DNA from: an uncultured Clostridia bacterium
GTDB lineage: Bacteria > Bacillota > Clostridia > Lachnospirales > CAG-274
DNA: 64,000 nt
Direction of reading: 5' to 3'
NCBI GenBank assembly: GCA_947630725.1
Contig: CANRIS010000010.1
Location: 17,989-81,988 of the forward strand
Shown here in pieces: positions 9,802 through 18,791 of the stretch (positions are counted from its first letter, which is position 1; the number at the start of each line of letters is the position of its first letter). Position numbers and translations under genes: made by a program. The notes below the pieces were generated by a model. The model did no database searches. It saw nothing but the letters and a program-made list of their open reading frames with translations, and was not told the origin of the DNA.

Positions 9802-10428
9802 TCACTGACAATAGGGGTTGAATATTTTTTCGTTCTCTATGGTGGTTTTAGGCCCGTGACCGGGAAAAACCGCCGTCTCATCGGGCAGAGAAAGGAGCTT
9901 TTCTCTTATGCTGTCCGTAAGCGCCCTATAGCTGCCCCCGGGAAAGTCGGTTCTCCCTATGGAGCCTGCAAAAAGCGTGTCGCCGCTTATAAGTACGTTT
10001 TCGTTTTCAAAATAAAGGCAGATCCCTCCGGGGGTGTGTCCCGGGGTGAATATTGTGCGGAATTTAAGCTCTCCGAATGAAAATTCTTCATTTTCCCCAA
10101 GGAGCTTGTCGGCCTTCATTGAGATAGGGTCGGCTCCGAAAAGGGGGCTTAAGTTGAAGGACGGATTTTCAAGAACCTCCTGTTCGTTTTCTCCGCAGAT
10201 TATGGGGAGACTAAAGTCGCCAAGCAGTTGTTTTATGCCTGCTATATGGTCAAAGTGGGCGTGAGTGAGGACAATGGCTTTTAGCTTTATGCCCTCTTTT
10301 TGCACAAATTCCTTAAGCTCGGGGATCTCTCCTCCGGGGTCGGTGATTATGGCTTCGCCTGTTTTTTCGTCCGCTATAAGGTAGGAGTTTGTATCCATTC
10401 CCTTTATTATAAATGTCCTGATCCTCAT
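9802..10428 (-). CDS. Metallo-beta-lactamase-fold hydrolase (glyoxalase II-like)
   Basis: 208 aa, a single MBL domain. The metal-binding motif THAHFDH gives His56, His58, Asp60 and His61, and further ligands lie in FTPGHTPGG, LISGDTLF and VFPGHGPKT. This short form resembles YqgX/GloB-like hydrolases of Firmicutes, which act on thioesters; the substrate cannot be read from sequence. It starts directly after dtd, in the rel-dtd-MBL-hemZ-hisS order widely kept in Firmicutes. Confidence 0.9.
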   Translation of the reverse strand: MRIRTFIIKGMDTNSYLIADEKTGEAIITDPGGEIPELKEFVQKEGIKLKAIVLTHAHFDHIAGIKQLLGDFSLPIICGENEQEVLENPSFNLSPLFGADPISMKADKLLGENEEFSFGELKFRTIFTPGHTPGGICLYFENENVLISGDTLFAGSIGRTDFPGGSYRALTDSIREKLLSLPDETAVFPGHGPKTTIENEKIFNPYCQ

Positions 10429-10429
10429 A

Positions 10430-10894
10430 TTATTGTTTTTTACCTCCCATAAGGAGCTCGCTGTCCAGAATAATCGTGACAGGGCCGTCGTTCTGAAGTC
10501 TTATCTGCATATCGGCTCTGAAGATACCCGTCTGAACATTGGGAAATCTCCTGCCTATATAATCTATAAAGTCATTGAATATTTTCTCCGCTTTTTCGGG
10601 CGGCGCTCCTCCCACAAAATCGGGTCGCCTGCCGTGGCGGCAGTCGGAATAAAGCGTAAAGTTCGGCACTATGAGTATTCCGCCTTTTATGTCGGATACC
10701 GAAAGGTTCATTTTGCCCTTTTCGTCTTCAAATATTCTTAAGTTTGTTATTTTGTCTGTCATTTTTGAAAAAACCGCTTCGTCATCGCCTGTGTTAATGC
10801 CCAAAAGGACAAGCACTCCGCTGCCTATGCTGCCTGCTGTTTTTCCGTATGCCTCAACTTCGGCATATTTTACCCTCTGGATAACGGCTCTCAT
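10430..10894 (-). CDS. dtd: D-aminoacyl-tRNA deacylase
   Basis: Removes D-amino acids (and glycine from tRNA-Ala) from mischarged tRNA. I place the start at the ATG at 10892-10894, giving MRAVIQRV and 154 aa; a GTG nine bases upstream is in frame but is itself part of the GAGGTG ribosome binding site. The Gly-cisPro motif appears as NDGPVTIIL. The usual SQFTL block reads PNFTLYSD here, so the conserved Ser-Gln pair is replaced by Pro-Asn, which is odd but leaves the rest of the fold intact. It follows relA by 13 nt. Confidence 0.93.
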   Translation of the reverse strand: MRAVIQRVKYAEVEAYGKTAGSIGSGVLVLLGINTGDDEAVFSKMTDKITNLRIFEDEKGKMNLSVSDIKGGILIVPNFTLYSDCRHGRRPDFVGGAPPEKAEKIFNDFIDYIGRRFPNVQTGIFRADMQIRLQNDGPVTIILDSELLMGGKKQ

Positions 10895-10907
10895 ATGCTG
10901 CACCTCG

Positions 10908-13181
10908 TCAGGAATTTGTTCTTTCTATTTCATATACTCCGCTGATCTGTTTTATTTTTTTGCTTATGGTGTTGAGCTGTTCCTTCCCCGATACCATAAA
11001 GGCAAGATCCACTATGGCGTTATCCTTGACAACTCTCAGGTTGACGCTCTTTGTGGCAATATTTTCGGAAAAGAACACCTGAAGTATGTTGGAGAGGAAG
11101 TCCATACGGTACATTCCCACAACCTGTATTTCCGCCTGGAACGATGTGTTTTCGCTTTTGGGAACGTCCCACTCGGCTTCGAGAAGTCTCGCTCTTTCGT
11201 CCTCGCTGAGATTTATTATATTTATGCAGTCCGTACGGTGTATCGAAACCCCTCTGCCTCTTGTGACAAAGCCCACGATCTCGTCACCGGGAACGGGAGA
11301 GCAGCACCTCGAAAATCTGACGGAAATATCGCCGACTCCCTTGACGACAACGCCGCTTTTGTTTTTGGGTCGGGCATGGGCGCTTTCTTCGGATACCACA
11401 TCGGAGACGTTAAGCTTGCGTGTTTTTTCAAGCTCCTTTTTGTATTCCTCCACAAGGCGGTTTATTACCTGTCCTTCTTTAAGGCCGCCGTGACCTACTG
11501 CGGCGCAGACCGAGTCCCAGTCCTTGAAGGCATATCTGTTAAGCACCGATTTCATTCTGGCGGTGCTGCAGAGAGTGTTCAGGTCATAGCCTCTCTTTTT
11601 GGCTTCTTTTTCAAGAAGCTCTCCTCCCTTGATGGCGTTTTCTTCTTTATTTATTATTTTGTACCATCGGTTTATTTTGCTTTTGGCCTGAGAGCTTTTT
11701 ACAAATTTGAGCCAGTCCATAGAGGGGCCTCTTGAATTCTGGCTTGTGATTATTTCTACTCTGTCGCCGTTCTGGAGCTTATATTCAAAGGGGATTATCT
11801 TTCCGTTTACTCTTGCGCCTACCATTGTGTTGCCGACTGCGGAATGTATGGCGTAGGCAAAGTCAACGGGGGTCGAGCCTGCGGGGAGGGTTTTGATGTC
11901 TCCCGATGGGGTGAACACAAACACGTTTTCGTTATATGCGTCAAGGTCGGTTTTGACAGCCTCCATAAACTCGCTGTTGTCCGACATATCGTTCTGCCAC
12001 TCCAATATCTGATTGAGCCACGAAACGGTGTCCTTGTCCTCTTTCTTCACGTCCGTCAGGCCTATCTTATACTTCCAGTGAGCCGCAACGCCGTATTCAG
12101 CCACTCTGTGCATCTCCCATGTTCTTATCTGAACCTCGAAGGGCATACCCTTGTCGTCCATGACAGTGGTATGGAGGGACTGATATTTGTTCGGCTTTGG
12201 CATACCTATATAGTCCTTGAATCTGCCGGGGACGGGCTTATATTTGTCGTGGACAAGACCTAAAACATTGTAGCAGTCCTTCACCGAATCCACAATGACC
12301 CTTATGGCGAAAAGGTCATATATCTGGTCGATGGTTTTGTTCTGCCTTATCATTTTTTTGTATATCGAGAAAAAGTGCTTGGGTCTGCCGCTTACCTGAC
12401 ATTTTATGCCTGCGTCTACACACAGGGAACGAACCGTGTCGGCCATTTCGTTTATATATTTTATTCTTTCGGTCTGTCTTGTGCTTACCTTATCCACAAG
12501 GTCGAAATAGGCATCGGGCGCAAGATAACGCAGCGAAAGGTCTTCAAGCTCGGATTTGAGGGACGCAACGCCCAACCTGTCCGCAAGGGGAGCGTATATA
12601 TCGAGTGTTTCCTGAGCTATTTCCTTTTGCTTTGCGGGAGGCTGAAATTCCAGAGTGCGCATATTGTGCAGTCTGTCGGCGACTTTTATTATGATGACTC
12701 TCATATCCTTCGCCATTGTTATAAACATTTTTCGGTAATTTTCGGCCTGCTGTTCAAGCTTGTTGACGTATTTTATTTTTTTTAGCTTTGTAACTCCGTC
12801 CACAAGAAGAGCCACCTGGGGACTGAACATTTTTGTTATGTCGTCCTCCGAATATCCCGTATCCTCCACCACATCGTGGAGAAGTCCTGCCATAATGGAT
12901 TCCATATCCATTTCCATATCAGCCAGAATGAGCGAAACTGAGATGGGGTGGATTATATATGGCTCTCCCGATTTTCTGAGCTGATTTTTGTGAGCCTCAT
13001 ATGCAAGGGAGTAGGCCTTTTCCACCATAGATATATCTTTTTTGCAGTATTTTTTTATCCTCTCTATAAGCTGTCTGTATAGTTCATAAAAGGGAATAGG
13101 GGAGTCGCCGTAGGGTACGCCTATGCGTCCCTGACTTCCCGGGATTTTTTTAATAACAATATCCTTGCTTTCTTCCGCCAT
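10908..13181 (-). CDS. relA: Bifunctional (p)ppGpp synthetase / hydrolase (Rel)
   Basis: 757 aa from the ATG at 13179-13181, which has AGGGAG 8 nt upstream; an ATG two codons earlier is possible. Domains in order: HD hydrolase (about 50-200, with GLLHDVVEDTG), synthetase (about 255-370, KYKPVPGRFKDYIG and NKYQSLHTTV), TGS (about 410-470, VFTPSGDIKTLP), helical region, zinc-finger-like CCSPVPGDEI and C-terminal ACT. The intact HD motif indicates that it both makes and degrades (p)ppGpp. It is the first gene of the minus-strand run and has its own promoter at 13300-13328. Confidence 0.97.
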   Translation of the reverse strand: MAEESKDIVIKKIPGSQGRIGVPYGDSPIPFYELYRQLIERIKKYCKKDISMVEKAYSLAYEAHKNQLRKSGEPYIIHPISVSLILADMEMDMESIMAGLLHDVVEDTGYSEDDITKMFSPQVALLVDGVTKLKKIKYVNKLEQQAENYRKMFITMAKDMRVIIIKVADRLHNMRTLEFQPPAKQKEIAQETLDIYAPLADRLGVASLKSELEDLSLRYLAPDAYFDLVDKVSTRQTERIKYINEMADTVRSLCVDAGIKCQVSGRPKHFFSIYKKMIRQNKTIDQIYDLFAIRVIVDSVKDCYNVLGLVHDKYKPVPGRFKDYIGMPKPNKYQSLHTTVMDDKGMPFEVQIRTWEMHRVAEYGVAAHWKYKIGLTDVKKEDKDTVSWLNQILEWQNDMSDNSEFMEAVKTDLDAYNENVFVFTPSGDIKTLPAGSTPVDFAYAIHSAVGNTMVGARVNGKIIPFEYKLQNGDRVEIITSQNSRGPSMDWLKFVKSSQAKSKINRWYKIINKEENAIKGGELLEKEAKKRGYDLNTLCSTARMKSVLNRYAFKDWDSVCAAVGHGGLKEGQVINRLVEEYKKELEKTRKLNVSDVVSEESAHARPKNKSGVVVKGVGDISVRFSRCCSPVPGDEIVGFVTRGRGVSIHRTDCINIINLSEDERARLLEAEWDVPKSENTSFQAEIQVVGMYRMDFLSNILQVFFSENIATKSVNLRVVKDNAIVDLAFMVSGKEQLNTISKKIKQISGVYEIERTNS

Positions 13182-13299
13182 AATCATCTCTCCCTTGTAT
13201 GAGAATAAAATCGATAAATTTTCTGCTTAGGGCGCATAGCCCTGTCGGGGACTGCGGCTGTGTACGGACAGCGCCGACAAAACCAATTACCTATTTTAC

Positions 13300-13328
13300 A
13301 TTATAATAAGAAAATCGGTATAAATCAA
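13300..13328 (-). promoter_or_regulatory. Promoter of the relA-purD run, overlapped by a 12-bp inverted repeat
   Basis: On the minus strand a -35 TTGATT (13323-13328) and -10 TATAAT (13300-13305) are separated by exactly 17 nt, a good SigA promoter. The start site would leave a leader of about 110 nt before relA. A perfect inverted repeat, ATCGGTATAAAT / ATTTATACCGAT (13314-13325 and 13334-13345, 8-nt spacer), covers the -35 and could be an operator. Confidence 0.7.
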
Positions 13329-13452
13329 TAATAATTTATACCGATAATAAAATTTTGTGCTTATTATAAAAAAATATAAAATATCAGACTGTCAAAAAAG
13401 TAAATCTGCTTATGACAAGAAAAATATTCGACAAATATGTTATATACGGCGA

Positions 13453-13775
13453 TGCAGACTTTGTTCCGCAGGTAGTGTCCGAAAGATGTCGGATTGCCCA
13501 AAGGGCAACTTTTCCGTAAGGAAAAGCACTGAGCAATGGGCTTTGCCCGTCTAAGTAATACGTTTATAAAAAGCGTCGCAGACTTTAATCCGCAGGACGA
13601 GCTTCGCCCGTCCGAGGAATAAATTTCAATTTGCGAAAAAACGTAGTTTTTGGAACAAATTGAAATTTATATTCCTTTATCCAAATGAAGTCGCCGGCTT
13701 GCCCGGCACGCACATTTGGCCTCATCAAAATGCGGCTGCATTTTGATGAAAGCGTGTCGATTTTTTCGACACGCT
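13453..13775. repeat. Stack of short hairpins between relA and luxS
   Basis: This is most of a 592-bp gap without a gene (13182-13773). It holds, in order: a 19-bp direct repeat in two copies (454-472 and 578-596, two mismatches); hairpins with arms TTGCCC, CTTTTCC and GGGC between 13494 and 13550; GGACG...CGTCC at 594-612; a long arm pair ATAAATTTCAATTTG (13619-13633 / 13656-13670); CCAAATG (681-687 / 713-719) enclosing GCCGG/CCGGC; TCATCAAAATGC (722-733 / 738-749); and AGCGTGTCG (751-759 / 767-775). The last two could terminate luxS, which ends inside the final hairpin. No coding frame is convincing. Confidence 0.6.
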
Positions 13776-14256
13776 AGAGCGGATATGTCATATTTTCTTC
13801 CTTAATAACATACAGTGTTTCGTTCAGGTATTTTTTTGCCTCGTATTTTGCGAAGGTCAGATTGTGATCGAGATAGTTTCCGCACTGGCTTGGGGTGGCG
13901 GCGGGGACATCCCCCTCAAAGTCCCTTGTATATTCAAAGGCTTTTATAATATAAGGCAGTACATCGGCAGATGTCATATCTCCCTTGAATATTATATACA
14001 TACCTGTCCTGCAGCCCATAGGTCCCACATATATCACCTTGTCGGCTATGCCGCTTTTTTCGCTGCGGAGATATACGGCGATGAGATGCTCCAGCGTGTG
14101 GATAGCCGATATTTCGATGGGAGGCTCTGTGTTGGGGTGCTTTATCCTTATATCAAAGGTCGTTATGATGCAGCCGTCCGCATCGTCCTTTCGTGAAACA
14201 TATACGCCCGGGAGTAGCTTTGTATGGTCGATCGAAAAGCTTGTTACATTGTTCAT
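13774..14256 (-). CDS. luxS: S-ribosylhomocysteine lyase (AI-2 synthesis)
   Basis: Cleaves S-ribosylhomocysteine to homocysteine and DPD, the precursor of AI-2. From the ATG at 14254-14256 (AAAGGAAG upstream) it is 160 aa. The metal ligands HTLEH (His53, His57) and Cys125, and catalytic Cys82 in GPMGCRTG, are all present. The N-terminus SFSIDHTKLLPGVYVSR is diagnostic. It stands alone, with its own promoter and a hairpin overlapping its stop; the methyl-cycle partner genes are not next to it. Confidence 0.97.
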   Translation of the reverse strand: MNNVTSFSIDHTKLLPGVYVSRKDDADGCIITTFDIRIKHPNTEPPIEISAIHTLEHLIAVYLRSEKSGIADKVIYVGPMGCRTGMYIIFKGDMTSADVLPYIIKAFEYTRDFEGDVPAATPSQCGNYLDHNLTFAKYEAKKYLNETLYVIKEENMTYPL

Positions 14257-14325
14257 ATGGTTTCTTCCTTTCAGCATAGATATTGATATGGATACGTTCT
14301 TTTATTCTGTAATAACACATTGATT

Positions 14326-14354
14326 ATTTTAATATAATTTAGAAAAAAGTACAA
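14326..14354 (-). promoter_or_regulatory. luxS promoter
   Basis: Minus-strand -35 TTGTAC (14349-14354) and -10 TAAAAT (14326-14331) with a 17-nt spacer. The -35 is embedded in GGCTTGTACTTTT, a 13-mer also found in the rnf promoter on the other strand. Confidence 0.6.
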
Positions 14355-14473
14355 GCCAAATTATGTCATTGCAGAATTTTTTTATAATTGTCGGACAAGC
14401 GGCTTTTTTGCGCAAGTTAACCAATGCTAACCCTGCCGGAAATAAAAATTTTGACGAAATCTCACAAAAGGGC

Positions 14474-14502
14474 TTGTACTTTTGAGAAAAATATATTATT
14501 AT
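14474..14502 (+). promoter_or_regulatory. rnf operon promoter
   Basis: -35 TTGTAC (14474-14479) and -10 TATTAT (14497-14502), 17-nt spacer, leaving a leader of about 165 nt before rnfC. The rest of the 418-bp luxS-rnfC gap holds the luxS promoter and a GTTA-N8-TAAC element (about 14416-14431) that does not match a full Rex site. GGCTTGTACTTTT at the -35 is shared with luxS. Confidence 0.6.
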
Positions 14503-14674
14503 AATGAGTGGACATTATTCGGTTATATCAGGGGACCGAATGAGAAGATCTCCGAGTCGGCCATATGTTTTGGCGGCTTGTATGCCGCTTCGGGAGACGG
14601 ACGGGTCGGAATCTTTCTGAAAATGGCCGCACAAAAAAACAAAGCGGCCGAGAAAAATATAAGGAGGGAAAAAT

Positions 14675-15988
14675 ATGGAACTTAAAACCTTCAGAAGAGG
14701 GGTACATCCGCATGACGGAAAAGAGCTTTCCAACAAGGCTGCCATAAAGACGCTTAATCCCGAGCCGGGCGAGCTTGTTACGATTCCCATGAGCCAGCAC
14801 ATAGGCGCACCCTGCGAGCCTATCGTCAAGCCCGGAGAGAGAGTTCTTGTAGGTCAGAAGATAGGCGAAGCGAAAGCCTTTGTATCCTCTCCCGTACACG
14901 CTTCCGTATCGGGTACGGTAAAATTTGTCAAACCGGTTCTCACGCCGGGAGGCGCAATGGTTAATTCCGTAATAATCGAAAATGACGGCGAATTTGAAGA
15001 GGCTCCCGAGCAGATAGATGCCGAAAAAGCCATTGACAAAATAAAGGCGGCAGGCATCGTGGGTATGGGCGGCGCAGGTTTCCCCACGCACGTTAAGCTC
15101 AGCCCCGGGCCCGATTCAAAAATCACCGATATAATTGTAAACGCCGCAGAGTGCGAGCCCTATCTCACCTGCGACCACAGGTGCATGGTCGAAAGAGGCG
15201 GGGAGCTTGTGGATGGCCTTAAAATAATGCTTAAGCTGTTTCCCGGCGCAAAGGGACACATAGGCATTGAGGCAAACAAGCCCGATGCCATCGCAGAGAT
15301 GGAAAAGCTCACAAAGGACGACTCCGACATTTCGGTTGTGGCTCTTAAGTGCAAATATCCGCAAGGCTCCGAAAAGCAGCTCATAAGCGCAATAACGGGC
15401 AGAGAAGTCCCCTCGGGTGCGCTGCCTGCCGCAGTTGGCTGTATAGTTGACAATGTGGCTACGGTTATGGCAATAAGAGCGGCAGTTTCGGACGGAAAGG
15501 CTCTCACAAGAAGAGTCGTTACCGTTACGGGTGACGCAGTGGTTTCGCCTTCAAATTTTGACGTACCCTTGGGTATGACATATGCGAAGCTTATAGAGGC
15601 CGCAGGCGGATTCAAGGAAGACCCCGCAAAGGTTATTTCGGGCGGACCCATGATGGGTATAGCCCTTCACGATACCGAGGTGCCTGTGACAAAGACCACA
15701 TCGGGCATACTCTGTCTTACAAAAAAGGCGGCTGAAATACCGCCCGAGAGCAACTGTATCCGCTGCGGAAAGTGCGTTGAGCATTGTCCTATGGGACTTA
15801 TGCCTCTGTATCTCAACTCCGATACGCTGGCAGGTGATGATGACGCTTTTATCGCACATCACGGCATAGACTGTATAGAGTGCGGCTCATGCTCGTTCAT
15901 CTGCCCCGCAAAGAGACAGCTTGCTCAGTCTATAAGAGTAAACAAAAGAGCCGTTATGGCAAAGCTTCGCGCAAAGGGGGGTAAATAA
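14675..15988 (+). CDS. rnfC: Rnf complex subunit C
   Basis: Peripheral NADH-binding subunit of the ion-pumping ferredoxin:NAD+ oxidoreductase. 437 aa. The N-terminal region (KTFRRGVHPHDGKELS) is followed by the NAD/FMN-binding domain with GMGGAGFPTHVK and NAAECEPYL, an SLBB-like part, and two 4Fe-4S motifs near the C-terminus (CIRCGKCVEHCP and CIECGSCSFICP). AAGGAGG lies 8 nt upstream of the ATG. First gene of rnfCDGEAB, the order typical of Clostridia. Confidence 0.96.
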   Translation: MELKTFRRGVHPHDGKELSNKAAIKTLNPEPGELVTIPMSQHIGAPCEPIVKPGERVLVGQKIGEAKAFVSSPVHASVSGTVKFVKPVLTPGGAMVNSVIIENDGEFEEAPEQIDAEKAIDKIKAAGIVGMGGAGFPTHVKLSPGPDSKITDIIVNAAECEPYLTCDHRCMVERGGELVDGLKIMLKLFPGAKGHIGIEANKPDAIAEMEKLTKDDSDISVVALKCKYPQGSEKQLISAITGREVPSGALPAAVGCIVDNVATVMAIRAAVSDGKALTRRVVTVTGDAVVSPSNFDVPLGMTYAKLIEAAGGFKEDPAKVISGGPMMGIALHDTEVPVTKTTSGILCLTKKAAEIPPESNCIRCGKCVEHCPMGLMPLYLNSDTLAGDDDAFIAHHGIDCIECGSCSFICPAKRQLAQSIRVNKRAVMAKLRAKGGK

Positions 15989-15991
15989 TAA

Positions 15992-16969
15992 ATGAATAAG
16001 CTTGTTGTTTCATCGACTCCTCATATTCGTTCAAACGACAGTGTTCAGCGAATAATGCTGGACGTTATAATAGCCCTTGCTCCTGCTACGGTGGCAGGCA
16101 TAGTGCTTCACAATCACAGCCTCAACGCAGCGATAACGGTGGCAATATCAATAATCGCCTGCGTGTTCTTTGAGGCGCTTTTTCAGAAAATAGCAAAGCA
16201 GCCCTGCACCATAAGCGACTTGTCGGCAGTGGTTACCGGTCTGCTTTTGGCTATGAACCTGCCCGAGACTTCACCCTTCTGGATGCCGATAGTGGGCGCT
16301 TTCTTCTCGATCATAGTTGCAAAGCAGCTTTTCGGCGGCCTTGGACAGAACTTTATAAACCCTGCCCTTGCGGGACGTGCGTTTCTTCTTGCGGCTTATC
16401 CCACAAATATGACGGGCAGCTCGGCTTTTGGCCCGGCAAGATTTCAGACCGTTGCCGATGCGGCTACATATGCAACACCTCTCGCATCTCTTAAAGAGGG
16501 CGGCGCTGCCGTAACGACCACGGACATAGTGAACGGCTTTCTTGGCAACGTTGGCGGTACGATAGGCGAGACCTGCGCTGTACTGCTTATTTTAGGCGGC
16601 ATATATCTTATTGTAAGAAAGGTAATAAGCTGGAGAATACCCGTTGTATACATCGCTACGGTATTCATATTTATGCTTATTTTCGGAAGAAACGGCGCAG
16701 GTGATTTTCTTGGCGCCATAAACGAGCTTGTTGTCGGCGGACTTATGCTCGGCGCATTCTTTATGGCTACCGACTACGCCTCATCTCCCGTTACGCCTGT
16801 CGGACAGCTCATAATGGGCTTTGGCTGCGGCGTGCTTACTTCTATAATAAGACTCTGGGGAGGTTATCCCGAGGGCGTTTCATACTCAATACTTCTTATG
16901 AACCTTTGCGTACCTCTTATTGACAGGTTTACTGCACCTAAGATTTTTGGGGAGGTGAAGAAGCAATGA
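15992..16969 (+). CDS. rnfD: Rnf complex subunit D
   Basis: Membrane subunit carrying a covalently bound FMN in characterised Rnf and Nqr complexes. 325 aa with eight or more hydrophobic spans. The stretch MATDYASSPVTPVGQ near residue 260 contains the conserved Thr/Ser region typical of RnfD/NqrB, and FGGLGQNFINPALAGRAF is the other family hallmark. It starts 3 nt after rnfC and overlaps rnfG by 4 bp, so translation is coupled. Confidence 0.95.
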   Translation: MNKLVVSSTPHIRSNDSVQRIMLDVIIALAPATVAGIVLHNHSLNAAITVAISIIACVFFEALFQKIAKQPCTISDLSAVVTGLLLAMNLPETSPFWMPIVGAFFSIIVAKQLFGGLGQNFINPALAGRAFLLAAYPTNMTGSSAFGPARFQTVADAATYATPLASLKEGGAAVTTTDIVNGFLGNVGGTIGETCAVLLILGGIYLIVRKVISWRIPVVYIATVFIFMLIFGRNGAGDFLGAINELVVGGLMLGAFFMATDYASSPVTPVGQLIMGFGCGVLTSIIRLWGGYPEGVSYSILLMNLCVPLIDRFTAPKIFGEVKKQ

Positions 16970-17568
16970 AAATAATTAAACCCGGTATTATACTTTTAAT
17001 TGTTTGCGCTGTTGCGGCTGCTCTTCTTGGATATATAAACGCCATAACGGTCGGCCCCATAGCCGAGCAGGAGGCGCTCAAAACGGCAACGGCTATGGCT
17101 GCGGTTCTTCCCGGAGCCGAATTTGGCGATGCCGTAGAGCTTGAGACCCCCATTTCGGGTGCCGAGCTTGACACACAGGGCGAGGACTTAAGCGATGCTT
17201 CGATAGACAGCTATGCTGTCGGCAAAATAGACGGAGCAGACGCAGGCTATGCAGTTTCGGCTAAGGTAAAGGGCTATGGCGGAGAGCTTTCTATGATGGT
17301 AGGCCTCGACCTTGACGGAAATGTAACGGGCGTAAGCGTTGTGTCTATGTCAGAGACTCCCGGTCTCGGAGCAAACTGTCAGACAGACTGGATCAACCAG
17401 TATGCAGGCAAGGCTGCTCCCCTTACCGTAGTAAAAACAGGAAACGCAAATGAAAATCAGATAGATGCGATCACCTCTGCCACCATAACGTCAAAGGCAG
17501 TAACAAGAGGGGTAAACGCAGCTTATTATGCATTTGCCTCCGGAGCATTTGAAGGAGGTGCCGAATAA
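16966..17568 (+). CDS. rnfG: Rnf complex subunit G
   Basis: FMN-binding subunit, 200 aa, with one N-terminal membrane span (IILLIVCAVAAALLGYI) and an extracytoplasmic FMN-binding domain. GLGANCQTDW and the flavinylation segment DAITSATITSKAV near residue 170 are present; the second Thr of SATIT is the expected FMN attachment residue. It overlaps both neighbours (ATGA with rnfD, shared base with rnfE). Confidence 0.94.
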   Translation: MKIIKPGIILLIVCAVAAALLGYINAITVGPIAEQEALKTATAMAAVLPGAEFGDAVELETPISGAELDTQGEDLSDASIDSYAVGKIDGADAGYAVSAKVKGYGGELSMMVGLDLDGNVTGVSVVSMSETPGLGANCQTDWINQYAGKAAPLTVVKTGNANENQIDAITSATITSKAVTRGVNAAYYAFASGAFEGGAE

Positions 17569-18179
17569 TGAATAATCCCGTAAAAGTAGTAATGAATGGT
17601 ATTCTGACCGAAAACCCCACGTTTGTGCAGGTTATAGGAATGTGTCCCACACTTGCCGTAACGACAGGCGCAATAAACGCCGTGGGTATGGGACTTTCGG
17701 TTACCGCAGTTCTTACCTGCTCCAACCTTTTTGTATCGCTTATAAGGAAGTTTATTCCCGATGAGATAAGAATACCTTCCTTTATAGTAGTTATAGCTAC
17801 ATTCGTTACCATAGTACAGATGGTGCTTAAGGCTTTCATACCTTCTCTTGACGCAGCTCTGGGTCTGTTTATACCGCTTATCGTTGTAAACTGTATAATC
17901 CTTGCCCGTGCTGAGGCTTATGCGTCAAAGAACGATCCTATATCGTCAATATTCGATGGCATAGGTATGGGTCTTGGCTTTACGATAGCTCTTACGGCAA
18001 TCGGTATTGTAAGAGAAATATTGGGTTCGGGTACTGTTTTCGGAATAACGATACTCCCCGAAATGTTCCCCAAGACGATCACTATGATCCTTCCTCCCGG
18101 AGCATTCTTCACCCTTGCATTTCTTATGATAATCGTAAACAAGATAAGAGCTTCAAGAGCCGAAAAAGCGCAGGCATAA
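17568..18179 (+). CDS. rnfE: Rnf complex subunit E
   Basis: Integral membrane subunit, 203 aa with six hydrophobic segments. ENPTFVQVIGMCPTLAVTT is the typical NqrD/RnfE N-terminus with the conserved Cys near the membrane that contributes to the intramembrane iron site together with RnfA. The start immediately follows the rnfG stop, with GGAGGTG upstream. Confidence 0.95.
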   Translation: MNNPVKVVMNGILTENPTFVQVIGMCPTLAVTTGAINAVGMGLSVTAVLTCSNLFVSLIRKFIPDEIRIPSFIVVIATFVTIVQMVLKAFIPSLDAALGLFIPLIVVNCIILARAEAYASKNDPISSIFDGIGMGLGFTIALTAIGIVREILGSGTVFGITILPEMFPKTITMILPPGAFFTLAFLMIIVNKIRASRAEKAQA

Positions 18180-18197
18180 GGAAAGGAGGATACATAA

Positions 18198-18773
18198 ATG
18201 AATTTATTGGTAATTATTATTGCTGCTGTTTTTATTAACAACTATGTAATGAGCCAGTTCCTCGGTATCTGTCCTTTCTTAGGCGTTTCCAAAAAGGTAG
18301 AGACCGCCGCGGGTATGGGCGTTGCCGTAATTTTCGTTATGGCGCTTGCTTCTGCGGCAGGCTGGCTTGCATATACGTTTATACTTGTTCCTCTGGGACT
18401 TGAATATCTGTATAACATATCCTTCATTCTCATAATAGCGTCTCTCGTACAGTTTGTTGAGATGTTTATAAAGAAGTCGTCGCCGTCCCTCTATCAGGCT
18501 CTTGGCGTATTTCTTCCTCTTATAACGACAAACTGCGCTGTGCTTGGCGTTGTTGTTACAAATATGCAGAACGGATATAACTTTATAGAATCTATCGTAA
18601 ACGGTGTCGGCGGCGCTCTCGGCTTTGCCCTTGCAATTATTCTTTTTGCGGGCATAAGAGAGAGAATCGCAAGAAACAAGATACTTCCCGCTGTTCAGGG
18701 CTTTCCCATTGCCCTTATTTCGGCAGGCCTTATGTCCATAGCCTTTCTTGGCTTTACAGGACTTTTATCTTAA
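18198..18773 (+). CDS. rnfA: Rnf complex subunit A
   Basis: Integral membrane subunit paralogous to RnfE, 191 aa, six spans in inverted topology. NNYVMSQFLGICPFLGVS and ITTNCAVLGV carry the conserved cysteines that bind the intramembrane Fe centre in RnfA/RnfE pairs. GGAGGAT ribosome binding site precedes the ATG. Confidence 0.95.
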   Translation: MNLLVIIIAAVFINNYVMSQFLGICPFLGVSKKVETAAGMGVAVIFVMALASAAGWLAYTFILVPLGLEYLYNISFILIIASLVQFVEMFIKKSSPSLYQALGVFLPLITTNCAVLGVVVTNMQNGYNFIESIVNGVGGALGFALAIILFAGIRERIARNKILPAVQGFPIALISAGLMSIAFLGFTGLLS

Positions 18774-18791
18774 ACAGGAGGTGGCTTATAA

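Noticed and set aside
10671..11735. 354-aa open frame on the plus strand
   Set aside because: Antisense to dtd and relA, both well conserved; no promoter or domain.
13357..13554. 65-aa open frame in the relA-luxS gap
   Set aside because: Runs through the hairpin stack, no ribosome binding site, low-complexity product.
14416..14431. GTTA-N8-TAAC before rnf as a Rex site
   Set aside because: Known Rex sites have six bases between these half-sites and longer arms.
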